Source of the DNA: Candidatus Thalassospirochaeta sargassi
GTDB lineage: Bacteria > Spirochaetota > Spirochaetia > UBA9216
Assembly: GCA_028532855.1 (NCBI GenBank)
Contig: JAQQAL010000035.1
Span: 1 to 64,000, forward strand
Length of the DNA stretch: 64,000 nucleotides
Direction of reading: 5' to 3'
Shown here: piece after piece, positions 48,665-57,108 of the stretch
Numbering within the stretch: the stretch's first letter is position 1
Layout of the letters: each line of letters opens with the position of its first letter
Notes under the pieces: generated by a model
Seen by the model: only the letters and a program-made list of their open reading frames with translations
Told to the model about the DNA's origin: nothing
Databases searched by the model: none
Program-made: the position numbers and the translations under genes

Positions 48665-49357
48665 ATGAAGAACATAAGAGCAATTACAATCTGCGCCGCA
48701 ACAGCGGCAATTGTGTTTGCAGGCTGCACAAGTGTAAACAATTTGAAGCATTATGACATCTATGGTACACGCATTGCCATGGACATGCCGATTCCACCAA
48801 AACCGACCGTGTCAGTCGACTACAGCAATGCCAGCTTCGACAATGATCCCCTTACTGCTATAGTATCACTCGGAACAAACCTCGTTAAATCCTCGGAAGC
48901 CAATAAGGCTGAAAAGAAACTTTATTCAGCGCTTGAGGGATTATACATCCCCGAATACGCAGCTGAACTGACCTTTGATCGCATAGTAAAGATGCTTGAT
49001 GCCGAGATGATTCAGGATCTGCGAACTGCCGATATAATCCTTGAAATTGAGATTGAGGAATACGGACTAACCGCCTACTCCTGGGGCGGAAATGTATCAA
49101 TGATCTTCGAAATGGAAGCCGGCCTCTACCATCCCGGCAATAATGAACTAATCTGGCGAAGGAAGATCAACGTCGAAGAGGAGCTATCACCTTCACTATT
49201 TGGATTTGATTCCATTGTTGGAAATGTGGTATCAATAGCCGTACTCAGCGAACTCTCCGAAGAGGAGCTTGCCGAAGGCTTTCAGAATCTGACCTATGAT
49301 GTGATGGAGGAAACCGTACACGAACTTCGGGATGATCTTAGAGACACTAGACGCTGA
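48665..49357 (+). CDS. Lipoprotein of unknown function
   Basis: 230 residues with a lipoprotein signal ending V-F-A-G-C (cysteine 21). The mature part alternates hydrophilic beta segments, with L-R-T-A-D-I-I-L-E-I-E-I-E-E-Y-G at its centre, a layout seen in spirochetal lipoproteins that have no assigned role. It starts 84 bases after the DUF4139 gene, with CGGAG nine bases upstream of the ATG. I cannot name a family. Confidence 0.7.
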   Translation: MKNIRAITICAATAAIVFAGCTSVNNLKHYDIYGTRIAMDMPIPPKPTVSVDYSNASFDNDPLTAIVSLGTNLVKSSEANKAEKKLYSALEGLYIPEYAAELTFDRIVKMLDAEMIQDLRTADIILEIEIEEYGLTAYSWGGNVSMIFEMEAGLYHPGNNELIWRRKINVEEELSPSLFGFDSIVGNVVSIAVLSELSEEELAEGFQNLTYDVMEETVHELRDDLRDTRR

Positions 49358-49473
49358 CCCCTCCGGTGCCAGACACGGCCCAGGCCTTTTATACCGGCAC
49401 GAAGAAGAGTTCAGTTTTATCGAGGTCAATTTCATCTTGAGCAGTACCCACGAAGACGGTTAGCTCCGTGCAG

Positions 49474-50307
49474 TCATGACACTCTTTGCCGCTTCAGCAG
49501 ATTTTTAATCTGGCGGATCCTGTTCGGATGAATAAAAAGTATCAGCACCCCGCCTATAATATTACCAAGGGTAACAGGCAGGATATTCCCCCACATCGAC
49601 AGATGTTCAGGAAAAGAGGCGCCTTGAATAAAAAGCCCTATAGGAATTAGAAACATATTCGCGACACAGTGCTCAAAACCTATAGCTACAAATGCCATAA
49701 CAGGTGCTAGACAGCAAAGCATCTTTGAGACAATGTCCTTTGCCATTGCCGACATAATAACAGCCAGAATAACCAGCATATTACAGAAGATCCCGCGAAT
49801 GACAGACGCTTCAAAGGACAGCGCCATTTTTTTTACGGCAATTGCAGAGGCAAGCTGGCCAATTCCGCCTATTTCCTCAACACCACCGAAGAGTGATGTA
49901 GGACTTCCGAAGAGCCCGGAGCGGTAAACGAGCCAGGTGTATACAATAGCGCCGATGAAATTACCGACATAAACAAACACCCAGCTCCTTATAAGTTTCC
50001 TGTAACTGTAATGCCTGGTAACGGCACCCACAGTCATAATTACATTACCGGTAAAAAGTTCGGCACCCGCTATCACTACAAGAATCAATCCTACAGCAAA
50101 AACTGCTCCGCCGACAATCTTACCGGCTCCCTCATTAAGTGCAACAAGAAATAAATGCCCGCCTATACTGATATATATACCGGCAAGTATACCGAGCAGA
50201 ATCAACTGCCACGGTTTAGTGTTGGCCTTCTTTTCTCCAAGTTTTGAGATTGTTTTTCCAAGCTCTTCGAAAGACAGCTTGGGATCATAATTTTTCATAT
50301 CTGACAT
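49474..50307 (-). CDS. Formate/nitrite channel (FocA/NirC family)
   Basis: 277 residues with six membrane segments. The FNT family marks are readable: G-I-Y-I-S-I-G-G-H-L-F near the first segment, A-G-A-E-L-F-T-G-N-V-I-M in the second, W-V-F-V-Y-V-G-N-F-I-G-A in the third, and G-F-E-H-C-V-A-N-M-F-L-I-P late, which includes the conserved histidine of the pore. It exchanges formate (or nitrite/hydrosulfide) across the cytoplasmic membrane. In a fermenting anaerobe with [FeFe]-hydrogenase, formate export is the likely use. It is divergent from the sigma factor gene. Confidence 0.88.
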   Translation of the reverse strand: MSDMKNYDPKLSFEELGKTISKLGEKKANTKPWQLILLGILAGIYISIGGHLFLVALNEGAGKIVGGAVFAVGLILVVIAGAELFTGNVIMTVGAVTRHYSYRKLIRSWVFVYVGNFIGAIVYTWLVYRSGLFGSPTSLFGGVEEIGGIGQLASAIAVKKMALSFEASVIRGIFCNMLVILAVIMSAMAKDIVSKMLCCLAPVMAFVAIGFEHCVANMFLIPIGLFIQGASFPEHLSMWGNILPVTLGNIIGGVLILFIHPNRIRQIKNLLKRQRVS

Positions 50308-50393
50308 AAGACCAGATTATCATGAGATTAAAACTATGTCATGTTTTTAAATTCAATTCCCAACTAAACAGGTTTACAATCGTATATATAAGT

Positions 50394-50906
50394 ATGGAAG
50401 ACTTCGAAGAAATCTGGGAAAAATACTACCCGAAGCTGACAGTCTACCTGCGCAGCTCCTTCGGTTTCTACGATACCGAAGACCTTGTTCAGGAGATAAT
50501 GATGAAAGTGTATACCAATCTTCACAGGTATCGTTCAAAGTGGTCATTCAGCACCTGGATATACACAATAGCACACAACTGTGCCTTGGACGCCCTTAAA
50601 AAAAATACCTCAAAACTCAGGGTCATTGAAAAAGTAAAACAGGAGGCAGTCGCTTCCTCACCGGCCTCGGCAAGCGCCGAGTCTGTAACCCTGAAAAATG
50701 AACTGCAGGCCGGGATAGCTATGTTTATTGAATCGCTGCCTGCAACTGAGCGCCAGGTGGCCTTTCTGAAATATCATGAGCAGATGAAATATAGAGAGAT
50801 AAGCCGGGTTATAAAAATACCAGAGGGAACTGTTAAATATCACATTCACAATATTAAGCGGAAATTTTCGAAACATTATGGAGAAAACTATGAAAATAGA
50901 AGATGA
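50394..50906 (+). CDS. ECF sigma factor
   Basis: 170 residues when started at ATG 50394. Region 2 reads Y-D-T-E-D-L-V-Q-E-I-M-M-K-V-Y-T-N-L with F-S-T-W-I-Y-T-I-A-H-N, and region 4 L-P-A-T-E-R-Q-V-A-F-L-K-Y-H-E-Q-M-K-Y-R-E-I-S. A start 24 codons upstream would add a leader with no homology. No ribosome site precedes the ATG. A TACAAT lies at 50375-50380 with a fair TTCAAT 17 bases further up. The next two genes overlap or abut it and probably encode its regulators. Confidence 0.88.
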   Translation: MEDFEEIWEKYYPKLTVYLRSSFGFYDTEDLVQEIMMKVYTNLHRYRSKWSFSTWIYTIAHNCALDALKKNTSKLRVIEKVKQEAVASSPASASAESVTLKNELQAGIAMFIESLPATERQVAFLKYHEQMKYREISRVIKIPEGTVKYHIHNIKRKFSKHYGENYENRR

Positions 50907-51207
50907 ACTAGGAAAATTTTATGATGACGAAATTAACAAGGTATCGGTTCCCCACACCCCGAGATTCTACGGCAGCCAGCAATATTCACAGACCGCCTGC
51001 AATGGTCAATTATTTCGTTTTGCCTTCGCCGCACTCATAGCCATAGCCTTCATACCACTTATCTATGGCGCATCAAACCCCTCAACCCTTGCCGTAAAAA
51101 CAGCTGACCTGTGCCGGACCTATGAAATAAACACCATTATATCAGAAGGGCTGCTTGATCTGCATGAAATAGTATCAAAATCAATTTTCTCAGGAGGAAA
51201 AAAATGA
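50890..51207 (+). CDS. Small membrane protein, likely anti-sigma factor
   Basis: 105 residues. An acidic cytoplasmic N-terminus of about 45 residues (K-I-E-D-E-L-G-K-F-Y-D-D-E) precedes one membrane segment (about 46-63, F-R-F-A-F-A-A-L-I-A-I-A-F-I-P-L-I-Y) and a short outer domain. The layout and the position directly after the sigma gene, overlapping it by 17 bases, are those of a membrane anti-sigma factor, but the classical zinc motif H-x3-C-x2-C is absent. ATG 50890 is preferred over 50878 because GGAG lies six bases upstream of it. The assignment rests mainly on context. Confidence 0.6.
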   Translation: MKIEDELGKFYDDEINKVSVPHTPRFYGSQQYSQTACNGQLFRFAFAALIAIAFIPLIYGASNPSTLAVKTADLCRTYEINTIISEGLLDLHEIVSKSIFSGGKK

Positions 51208-51659
51208 AAAAAACATACATTCTCAGTGTTATTCTTTTTACAATTGTCTGTATCTTCGGAATGATTATGTCCGGATGCATCACCTGCTTCTTCGATATCG
51301 GCAGCCTGGCAATGGTACTGCTGAGCACATTTATAATGATGCTTGCAAACTACAGCACTGCTGAAATCAAAAATGCATTCACTCTTGGTTTTAGCAGGGA
51401 TTTGCCCGAGCCCCCGGCGCTTAAGGCAGGGATTATTTTCTTCAAAGCATTTCAAAAATATCTAATTCTCTCGGGCGCCATGGGATTTTTCCTCGGGCTG
51501 ATTGCAATGCTCGCACTCCTCGATGCACCTGAAATAATCGGCCGGGGGATGGCTCTTGCACTTCTATCAGTGCTCTACGCCGTTTTTTTCAGTGCGGTAA
51601 TCGCGGTTCCTTTTCGTACAGGACTTGAAAAAAAACTAGCCGAAGCAGAAAATAAATAA
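51204..51659 (+). CDS. MotA/TolQ/ExbB-like small membrane protein
   Basis: 151 residues with four hydrophobic segments. The stretch F-F-D-I-G-S-L-A-M-V-L-L-S-T-F and the C-terminal I-I-G-R-G-M-A-L-A-L-L-S-V-L-Y-A-V-F-F-S-A recall the first and last membrane helices of MotA-type proton channels. It is shorter than MotA and has no MotB-like partner nearby. It overlaps the anti-sigma-like gene by four bases, so it belongs to the sigma operon. It may use the proton gradient or merely share the fold; the role is open. Confidence 0.55.
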   Translation: MKKTYILSVILFTIVCIFGMIMSGCITCFFDIGSLAMVLLSTFIMMLANYSTAEIKNAFTLGFSRDLPEPPALKAGIIFFKAFQKYLILSGAMGFFLGLIAMLALLDAPEIIGRGMALALLSVLYAVFFSAVIAVPFRTGLEKKLAEAENK

Positions 51660-51764
51660 TTGCCTAATGGAGCGCCCTCCCACTCCCGCCAAACCCCGGA
51701 CTGCTGCCGGCAAAGGGAGGATTTTCCGCTCCCCGATTCCTTCATTTATGTGATAAAATAAAAT

Positions 51765-52598
51765 ATGAATCCATTAATCGGAACCTGTTCCTGGAACTAT
51801 CCTTCATGGAAAAATCTCGTATATACAAAAACCGGAAAGCGGGCGGTTGATTATCTTCCGGAATACAGCAGCCGCTACAGAACTGTGGAAATCGACAGTT
51901 GGTTCTACAGAATACCTGATCCGATTACAGTCAATGAATATCTTAAAGCGGTGGATTCTGATTTTCGTTTCACCTGTAAAATACCGAACAAAATCAGCCT
52001 CACCCACCAGCGACCTGTAAACGGCTCCAAAGAGCTGATAGAAAACCCGTTTTTTCTTTCGAATGAGGTTTTTGAGGACTTCCTCAACCTGATTGAACCA
52101 ATGCTCCCCAGGATAGATGCGCTCATGCTTGAGTTCGAATACCTGAATAGAAGCAAAATGCCCTCAATGGATGTTTTTTTGCGAAAACTTGAAGAGTTCT
52201 GCCACGTCGTTCCGGCTGGAATACCTCTGGCAGTTGAAATCCGTAATAAAAACTATCTGCATGAAGAGTACTTTAACATGCTGCATGAATGTGGAATCAT
52301 ACATGTGTTTTCAGAGAAAATCTTCATGCCTCCGATTACACAGGTTTATGCTCAATTCGGACATCTGCTTAACAGCAGTTCGGTGATCAGACTACTCGGT
52401 GGAGACCGTCGGGAAATTGAAAAAACTACTGACAAAAAGTGGAACCGTATAGTCGAACCGAAGGATGAGCTTGTTTCAATTATTAAGATGACTAAAGATC
52501 TTATCAGCCGTGGAAAGCGTGTAACAATAAACGTAAACAATCACTATGAAGGCTCCGCTCCGCTGACTATAGCGAAAATAGAGGAATTACTCCGCTAA
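51765..52598 (+). CDS. DUF72 protein
   Basis: 277 residues. The DUF72 TIM-barrel start (G-T-C-S-W-N-Y-P-S-W), Y-L-P-E-Y-S-S-R-Y-R-T-V-E-I-D-S-W-F-Y and F-R-F-T-C-K-I-P-N-K are diagnostic, and A-V-E-I-R-N-K-N-Y and V-N-N-H-Y-E-G-S-A-P follow in order. The family is widespread and has no known reaction. A TAAAAT lies five bases before the ATG and no ribosome site is seen, so the mRNA may be leaderless, although no good -35 box is present. Confidence 0.88.
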   Translation: MNPLIGTCSWNYPSWKNLVYTKTGKRAVDYLPEYSSRYRTVEIDSWFYRIPDPITVNEYLKAVDSDFRFTCKIPNKISLTHQRPVNGSKELIENPFFLSNEVFEDFLNLIEPMLPRIDALMLEFEYLNRSKMPSMDVFLRKLEEFCHVVPAGIPLAVEIRNKNYLHEEYFNMLHECGIIHVFSEKIFMPPITQVYAQFGHLLNSSSVIRLLGGDRREIEKTTDKKWNRIVEPKDELVSIIKMTKDLISRGKRVTINVNNHYEGSAPLTIAKIEELLR

Positions 52599-52608
52599 GC
52601 CTCCCCCA

Positions 52609-52731
52609 TTGCAAATATTTTTATAATCATATATTATATGGCCTCTTGGGCAGTTTGTGCCCCATAATTTCCGAATAGCCGGGATTTTCCGGCCTCTTCT
52701 TTTCCATGTGTCCGGCGGGTAGAGATTTGTA
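52609..52731 (+). promoter_or_regulatory. rhlE promoter and structured leader
   Basis: TTGCAA (52609-52614) and TATTAT (52632-52637) are 17 bases apart. The leader of about 88 bases contains two hairpins: GGGCA (52648-52652)/TGCCC (52658-52662) and GCCGG (52678-52682)/CCGGC (52689-52693). A structured leader on a helicase gene may give cold or self-regulation. Confidence 0.55.
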
Positions 52732-54144
52732 ATGACCCGGACCTGGAATAAAATGAATAAACAGAACTCTCAGATTGATACATCGCATTTGAAAGGTGTA
52801 TTTGCAAAATTACGCCCCGAAATCAGGCAGGCAGTTGCCGCAAAGGGATATACCGAGCCTTCCCCCATACAGGAAGAGGCAATTCCTGCGTTACTGCAGG
52901 GCTGCGACCTGCTTGGCAGCGCACAGACCGGAACCGGCAAGACAGCCGCCTTCTCGCTCCCGCTGCTGCAGAAACTTTCACATGAAAACCGAAGACCCCA
53001 TAGGGGAACCCCTAAAGCACTCATCCTCGCTCCCACGCGCGAACTTGCCGCTCAGATTGGTGATAACATAAAATCATACAGCCGTTTTCTGCGGATAAGC
53101 CATACCGTAATTTTCGGCGGGGTGAACCAGAATAACCAGATTAGAGCACTAAACCGCGGTGTCGACATTCTTATAGCCACCCCGGGCCGACTGCTCGACC
53201 TCATGAACCAGGGGTTCATCAACCTTGCCGAAATAGAGGTTTTTATCCTTGACGAGGTTGACCGCATGCTCGACATGGGTTTCATTCACGACATACGAAA
53301 AGTGATCGCAAAAATCCCCGATGAACGGCAGACACTATTCTTTTCAGCCACCCTGCCGCCCAAAATTATGACGCTTGCGGAGTCTCTTGTTAAAAACCCC
53401 GTTGTCATTGAGATTGCACCAGAACAGCCTGCTGTGGAACGAATTGATCAGCGCGTACTGTTTGTAGACAGCGATAAGAAAGATGCCCTTCTGAAAACTA
53501 TCCTCGACGAAACAGAGCTTGAGAAGGTTATTATATTCACTCAGATGAAGCATGTGGCAAACCGCGTCGTTGACAGGTTGTCGGCGGCAGGCATTCAAAG
53601 CGCCGCAATCCACGGTAATAAAAGCCAATCGGCAAGGGTCAAAGCCCTGAACGGTTTCAAACAGGGACGGCTCAGGGTTCTTGTTGCAACAGATGTAGCT
53701 GCACGTGGAATTGATGTCGACAATGTAAGTCATGTTATTAACTACGATATGCCGATGGAGGCAGAAACCTACGTGCACCGAATAGGCAGAACAGCCAGAG
53801 CCGGCGCCGATGGAACTTCCATCTCATTCTGTACTGCAGAAGACAGAGCCTACCTTAAGGCTGTCGATAAACTACTTGATACACCTGTTCCGGTTGACAT
53901 CAATCATGCCTTCCACAGCGACAGAGCCCAGAACTCCAACATGCCGGCACCCAGGAACTTCGGACGCGGACAGAGCAGGGGCGGCCGCGGCGGAGGAAGG
54001 CCCCAGAGCCGGGGACGTCAGGGGGGAAGACCGGGGTCTAACAGACCCGGCGGAAATCGCAGTGGAGGTAATCACAACAGCGGAAACCGTCACAACAGCA
54101 GCCGGCAGGGCAGCGGAAACAGCTACCACCGCAGACCTGATTAA
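52732..54144 (+). CDS. rhlE: DEAD-box RNA helicase, RhlE type
   Basis: 470 residues. Helicase motifs in order: Q-E-E-A-I-P, A-Q-T-G-T-G-K-T, P-T-R-E-L-A, T-P-G-R, motif II D-E-V-D (174-177), S-A-T, D-V-A-A-R-G-I-D and H-R-I-G-R-T-A-R. The sequence around motif II (R-M-L-D-M-G-F) places it in the RhlE branch. The usual alanine of D-E-A-D is valine, a variant found in some active helicases. The C-terminal 80 residues form a glycine/arginine/asparagine-rich disordered tail that binds RNA. ATG 52732 or, seven codons later, ATG 52753 are possible starts. Confidence 0.9.
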   Translation: MTRTWNKMNKQNSQIDTSHLKGVFAKLRPEIRQAVAAKGYTEPSPIQEEAIPALLQGCDLLGSAQTGTGKTAAFSLPLLQKLSHENRRPHRGTPKALILAPTRELAAQIGDNIKSYSRFLRISHTVIFGGVNQNNQIRALNRGVDILIATPGRLLDLMNQGFINLAEIEVFILDEVDRMLDMGFIHDIRKVIAKIPDERQTLFFSATLPPKIMTLAESLVKNPVVIEIAPEQPAVERIDQRVLFVDSDKKDALLKTILDETELEKVIIFTQMKHVANRVVDRLSAAGIQSAAIHGNKSQSARVKALNGFKQGRLRVLVATDVAARGIDVDNVSHVINYDMPMEAETYVHRIGRTARAGADGTSISFCTAEDRAYLKAVDKLLDTPVPVDINHAFHSDRAQNSNMPAPRNFGRGQSRGGRGGGRPQSRGRQGGRPGSNRPGGNRSGGNHNSGNRHNSSRQGSGNSYHRRPD

Positions 54145-54149
54145 AAACA

Positions 54150-54177
54150 GCAGGCAGCTCCTGCGCTCACTCTTTTT
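54150..54177 (+). terminator. Weak terminator after rhlE
   Basis: GCAGG (54150-54154) and CCTGC (54160-54164) form a 5-bp stem with a five-base loop. The T run at 54172-54177 begins seven bases after the stem, so the structure is not ideal. Confidence 0.35.
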
Positions 54178-54230
54178 TGAATTGAAGTTTCCTCTATATT
54201 TAATATAATTACAGTAGGAGAGATACTTCC

Positions 54231-55508
54231 ATGAATGTCGTCAATGCTGTTCTTCTGAAAGTCGGTCTGCAGGATAATATTCCAATCATTTATTACTACC
54301 ATGAGGGAAAACATTCTTCGGCAGTTCTGGTAAACCCGGAAGTTCTTTCGGGAAGCCTGATTTCCGGAATCGAACTAAAAATGAAAATATACCCCGGAGA
54401 ACAAAGTGCCAGCGGCGCCCCGGAGGTTGAACTGCTTCCCGAGAAAACTGATTATCTGCCTGCACGCTTTGTCTCGATGCTGGAAGAATCCCCACCCGAG
54501 CATTCGACCTTCTTCGGTCTATGCTCAAAGACTGAAAACGGCAGGGGGCGTTATTATATGCTTCGGGATCTGGATGACGACGGGTTGCTGTTGTGCACCG
54601 GAATATACAGTCTTAAAAAGGATCAAGCCGTATGCAGCATCTTCGACGGAGAATGGCATCTGCGTTACAACATAGTTGAAAATTTTTTCTACAGCTTTGA
54701 AAGACCCGAAAGCCAGATAATCAGGTGGAAGCATCCCTCGATCAGATTAAAAAAAATTGATGACAGTCTCAGCTATAAACAACTGACCAAACGGCACCGC
54801 AATTATGCCGCCGGGTGGCACAGATATAACTATTTCTGGTCTGACGACTGGTCAAAAACTTTTTATTGCAAACAGGCAAGGTTGGGTTTTATTGCAATCA
54901 CGAACTTTGAAGACGGCAGGGTTAAACTTCTTCCACAGCTACAGCGCGAATATGCAGTCCTTGATTGGCAGGATTTAAATATTGACCGTAAAACAGCTAA
55001 AATCATAAACAGCAATAGAATAGCTGATGAGAATATTCGGCTCAATATCAGCGCTGATCCTGCTGAAGTTTTAACTCATCTAAGAACAGCCTGGGAAGAA
55101 TGCTGGATAACAAAAGAATATGCTGATCTGATTGAATCAATAGCAGCCGACTGTAGAGAAAAAAGGGATCGTAAGATGCAGATATTGGGTGTAAGCCTCA
55201 CCGCAGATAAGGACTCAAAGATTATCGCCGGTGAGCTGGGTTATACGATAGGAAAAACCTACACTAGCCTTTCAGGCTTCTTTCATCGGGAAGACAAAAG
55301 ATTCAATAATTTCGGCAAGCTTCAGATGGTTCTGCTAGCGGGGGTGCTTGAAAACAGTGGTATTGCATTCTGGAACCTCGGGCAGCCGTATATGGAGTAC
55401 AAACTTAAACTTGGAGCAAAGGTTGTTCCAAGGGGGCTATTCCTGAAACGCTGGGACAAAGCCGTTAAGGGCCGCACTCCGAAACTGCAGCATCATCAGC
55501 AATATTAA
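54231..55508 (+). CDS. Leucyl/phenylalanyl-tRNA-protein transferase (Aat) fold protein with unusual active site
   Basis: 425 residues. The C-terminal half (about 190-413) follows the Aat layout: Y-A-A-G-W-H-R-Y-N-Y-F-W-S-D-D-W, the helix with E-E-C-W-I-T-K-E-Y-A-D-L-I, then I-I-A-G-E-L-G-Y-T-I-G-K and the end K-L-G-A-K-V-V-P-R-G-L-F-L. In E. coli Aat the catalytic positions are a glutamate in G-E-S-M-F and an aspartate in D-C-Q. Here the matching stretches read T-S-L-S-G-F-F and W-N-L-G-Q, so both acids are missing. The N-terminal 190 residues are beta-rich and unrecognised. It probably keeps the GNAT-like fold but catalyses another aminoacyl or acyl transfer, or binds only. An AGGAGA site supports the start. 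Confidence 0.6.
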   Translation: MNVVNAVLLKVGLQDNIPIIYYYHEGKHSSAVLVNPEVLSGSLISGIELKMKIYPGEQSASGAPEVELLPEKTDYLPARFVSMLEESPPEHSTFFGLCSKTENGRGRYYMLRDLDDDGLLLCTGIYSLKKDQAVCSIFDGEWHLRYNIVENFFYSFERPESQIIRWKHPSIRLKKIDDSLSYKQLTKRHRNYAAGWHRYNYFWSDDWSKTFYCKQARLGFIAITNFEDGRVKLLPQLQREYAVLDWQDLNIDRKTAKIINSNRIADENIRLNISADPAEVLTHLRTAWEECWITKEYADLIESIAADCREKRDRKMQILGVSLTADKDSKIIAGELGYTIGKTYTSLSGFFHREDKRFNNFGKLQMVLLAGVLENSGIAFWNLGQPYMEYKLKLGAKVVPRGLFLKRWDKAVKGRTPKLQHHQQY

Positions 55509-56140
55509 TTAAGCCTTATAATCAAATCGTCATCAGTTAAGAACAGGAATATCATAGGAATTTCAATCAACATTGAACTACCGTATAATTCAGCGCTGAA
55601 TTCCTCTAATGGAGCTTCTTCACCCTCAGCTGTAATCAGTGATGCCTGGGTAATATCCCTGAAATCGCCGGAGAGATCAATCAATAAGCGGTATTTCGCG
55701 CTTGAAAGAAAGGCGGCGGCGAATTCATCGTCAGCCTCTCCTCCCTCATCGCCCATACCTGGAATCATTATTTCCCATCCGATATCCGTTTTCTGAGGCA
55801 GAAACTCGAGTCTCTCACCCGCGGCATTATTCATCTTGCTCACACTTCCCTTCAGGTAGATCTCAGCTCCAACCTCAAATTCATTTTCAATTGGACGAAC
55901 ATCAGCCTCAAGGCCCTGAAACTCTTTAAACATATCATCGCCTATGTCTGTAAACTCACTGTAGTCAGGCGCTTCTCCCGACATACCAGCACCAAGCTCA
56001 AAAATAGCCTTCTGCATGGTGTATCGAACTGTTAATTCCACCTGCCCCTTCTTCATTGAAACCGCATGAAAAATATCAAGGCAGCCGGTAAAAAGCATTA
56101 ATACAACAGCTAGGGTTATTAATACAAAAATCTTCTTCAT
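55505..56140 (-). CDS. Lipoprotein of unknown function
   Basis: 211 residues. A lipoprotein signal ends L-F-T-G-C-L (cysteine near 20). The mature protein is acidic, with predicted beta strands, and ends in a hydrophobic stretch I-P-M-I-F-L-F-L close to the C-terminus. It starts three bases after the TlpA-like gene on the same strand and probably forms an operon with it. Its stop overlaps that of the Aat-fold gene on the opposite strand. The pattern recalls LppM-like lipoproteins, but I would not assign a family. Confidence 0.65.
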   Translation of the reverse strand: MKKIFVLITLAVVLMLFTGCLDIFHAVSMKKGQVELTVRYTMQKAIFELGAGMSGEAPDYSEFTDIGDDMFKEFQGLEADVRPIENEFEVGAEIYLKGSVSKMNNAAGERLEFLPQKTDIGWEIMIPGMGDEGGEADDEFAAAFLSSAKYRLLIDLSGDFRDITQASLITAEGEEAPLEEFSAELYGSSMLIEIPMIFLFLTDDDLIIRLN

Positions 56141-56143
56141 TCT

Positions 56144-57031
56144 TCACTCTCCTGCATCGGCGGATAATCTTTTCAGTACAGCTTCGGTCACCGCACCGTT
56201 TTTGACTGAATGTATCATGCCATTCTTATCAATAATTATAGTAGTTGGAATAGTCTTTATATCATATGCAGCGGCGATTCTGCCGTCTTTATCGTATAAA
56301 ACTGGAAAATTGAGCTTGTTTTCAGCAACAAATGCCGAAAGCCCCGATGGGTCGGTCTCAGTTGTATACATGTTAATCGAGAGAAAGACCGGCCCTTCAG
56401 GGTCAAGCCCCTCATGAAAACTTATAAGCTCAGGCAGTTCAGCACGGCATGGAGGACACCAGCTTGCCCAGAAATTAAGCACAACAGTACGCCCTGCGTT
56501 ATCAGAGAGCCTGTAAACCTTACCGTCCTGCGCATCAAGGGTAAAATCATAGGCCGGGGCTCCGACAGCAGCTGCAGGCCCCTCAACCGGATTGCTGACA
56601 GTTCCAATAATCCAGGAGGTCCCGGCTCCAAAAATTAGAAATGCTGCTGCAAGCAGTACGGCGTTTAATAAAAATCCTATGACCAAATCCTTCAGCTGCC
56701 TGCGTCTTTTAAACAGAGAAAAACCAAGAAAAACAGCAGCAGCTGATACCCCCGTAATTATCCCCGCTCTGCCGCCGGGCAGGAATAAAAGTGCCGAGGG
56801 GTTTTCGGCGACGGTACTGAATTGAAAAAGCAGCGGCGACATCTTCCAGACTATGATTATTATAAAAATTATGTTAACAAGAATGCCGTCTATAACCTTC
56901 AGCTGTTCAGGCAGTTTACGATAGATTCTTTTCGTCAGGATCCTATAGACCATCCAGGCCAGAATGACGGGTAAAAAAAGCCATGGAATATTAAACGATC
57001 CCAGGCTGATTGTCTGCAATAAGCTTCTCAT
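56144..57031 (-). CDS. Membrane-anchored TlpA-like thiol-disulfide oxidoreductase
   Basis: 295 residues. The N-terminal part has four hydrophobic segments (roughly 10-28, 47-68, 88-106 and 118-142). The C-terminal domain (about 158-292) is a TlpA/ResA thioredoxin: A-P-A-Y-D-F-T-L-D-A, V-V-L-N-F-W-A-S-W-C-P-P-C-R (redox cysteines of C-P-P-C), and the cis-proline region K-T-I-P-T-T-I-I-I-D. It should reduce disulfides on the outer face of the membrane, for example in cytochrome or iron-sulfur protein assembly. ATG 57031 lies six bases after a perfect -10 box, so the transcript may be leaderless. Confidence 0.85.
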   Translation of the reverse strand: MRSLLQTISLGSFNIPWLFLPVILAWMVYRILTKRIYRKLPEQLKVIDGILVNIIFIIIIVWKMSPLLFQFSTVAENPSALLFLPGGRAGIITGVSAAAVFLGFSLFKRRRQLKDLVIGFLLNAVLLAAAFLIFGAGTSWIIGTVSNPVEGPAAAVGAPAYDFTLDAQDGKVYRLSDNAGRTVVLNFWASWCPPCRAELPELISFHEGLDPEGPVFLSINMYTTETDPSGLSAFVAENKLNFPVLYDKDGRIAAAYDIKTIPTTIIIDKNGMIHSVKNGAVTEAVLKRLSADAGE

Positions 57032-57037
57032 TAAATT

Positions 57038-57043
57038 ATTATA
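57038..57043 (-). promoter_or_regulatory. -10 box of the tlpA-like gene
   Basis: TATAAT on the minus strand (complement of 57038-57043) lies six bases before the ATG. Only a poor TTTCAG sits at -35 distance. Confidence 0.5.
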
Positions 57044-57073
57044 ATAAAAAGATGATTAAACTGAAATATTTCT

Positions 57074-57102
57074 TTGACAATATTCCTCTATTATAACAGA
57101 AT
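57074..57102 (+). promoter_or_regulatory. Promoter of the HPr-domain gene, predicted leaderless
   Basis: A perfect TTGACA (57074-57079) and CAGAAT (57097-57102) are 17 bases apart, and the ATG follows six bases later. No ribosome site is present. Confidence 0.6.
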
Positions 57103-57108
57103 TAGACT

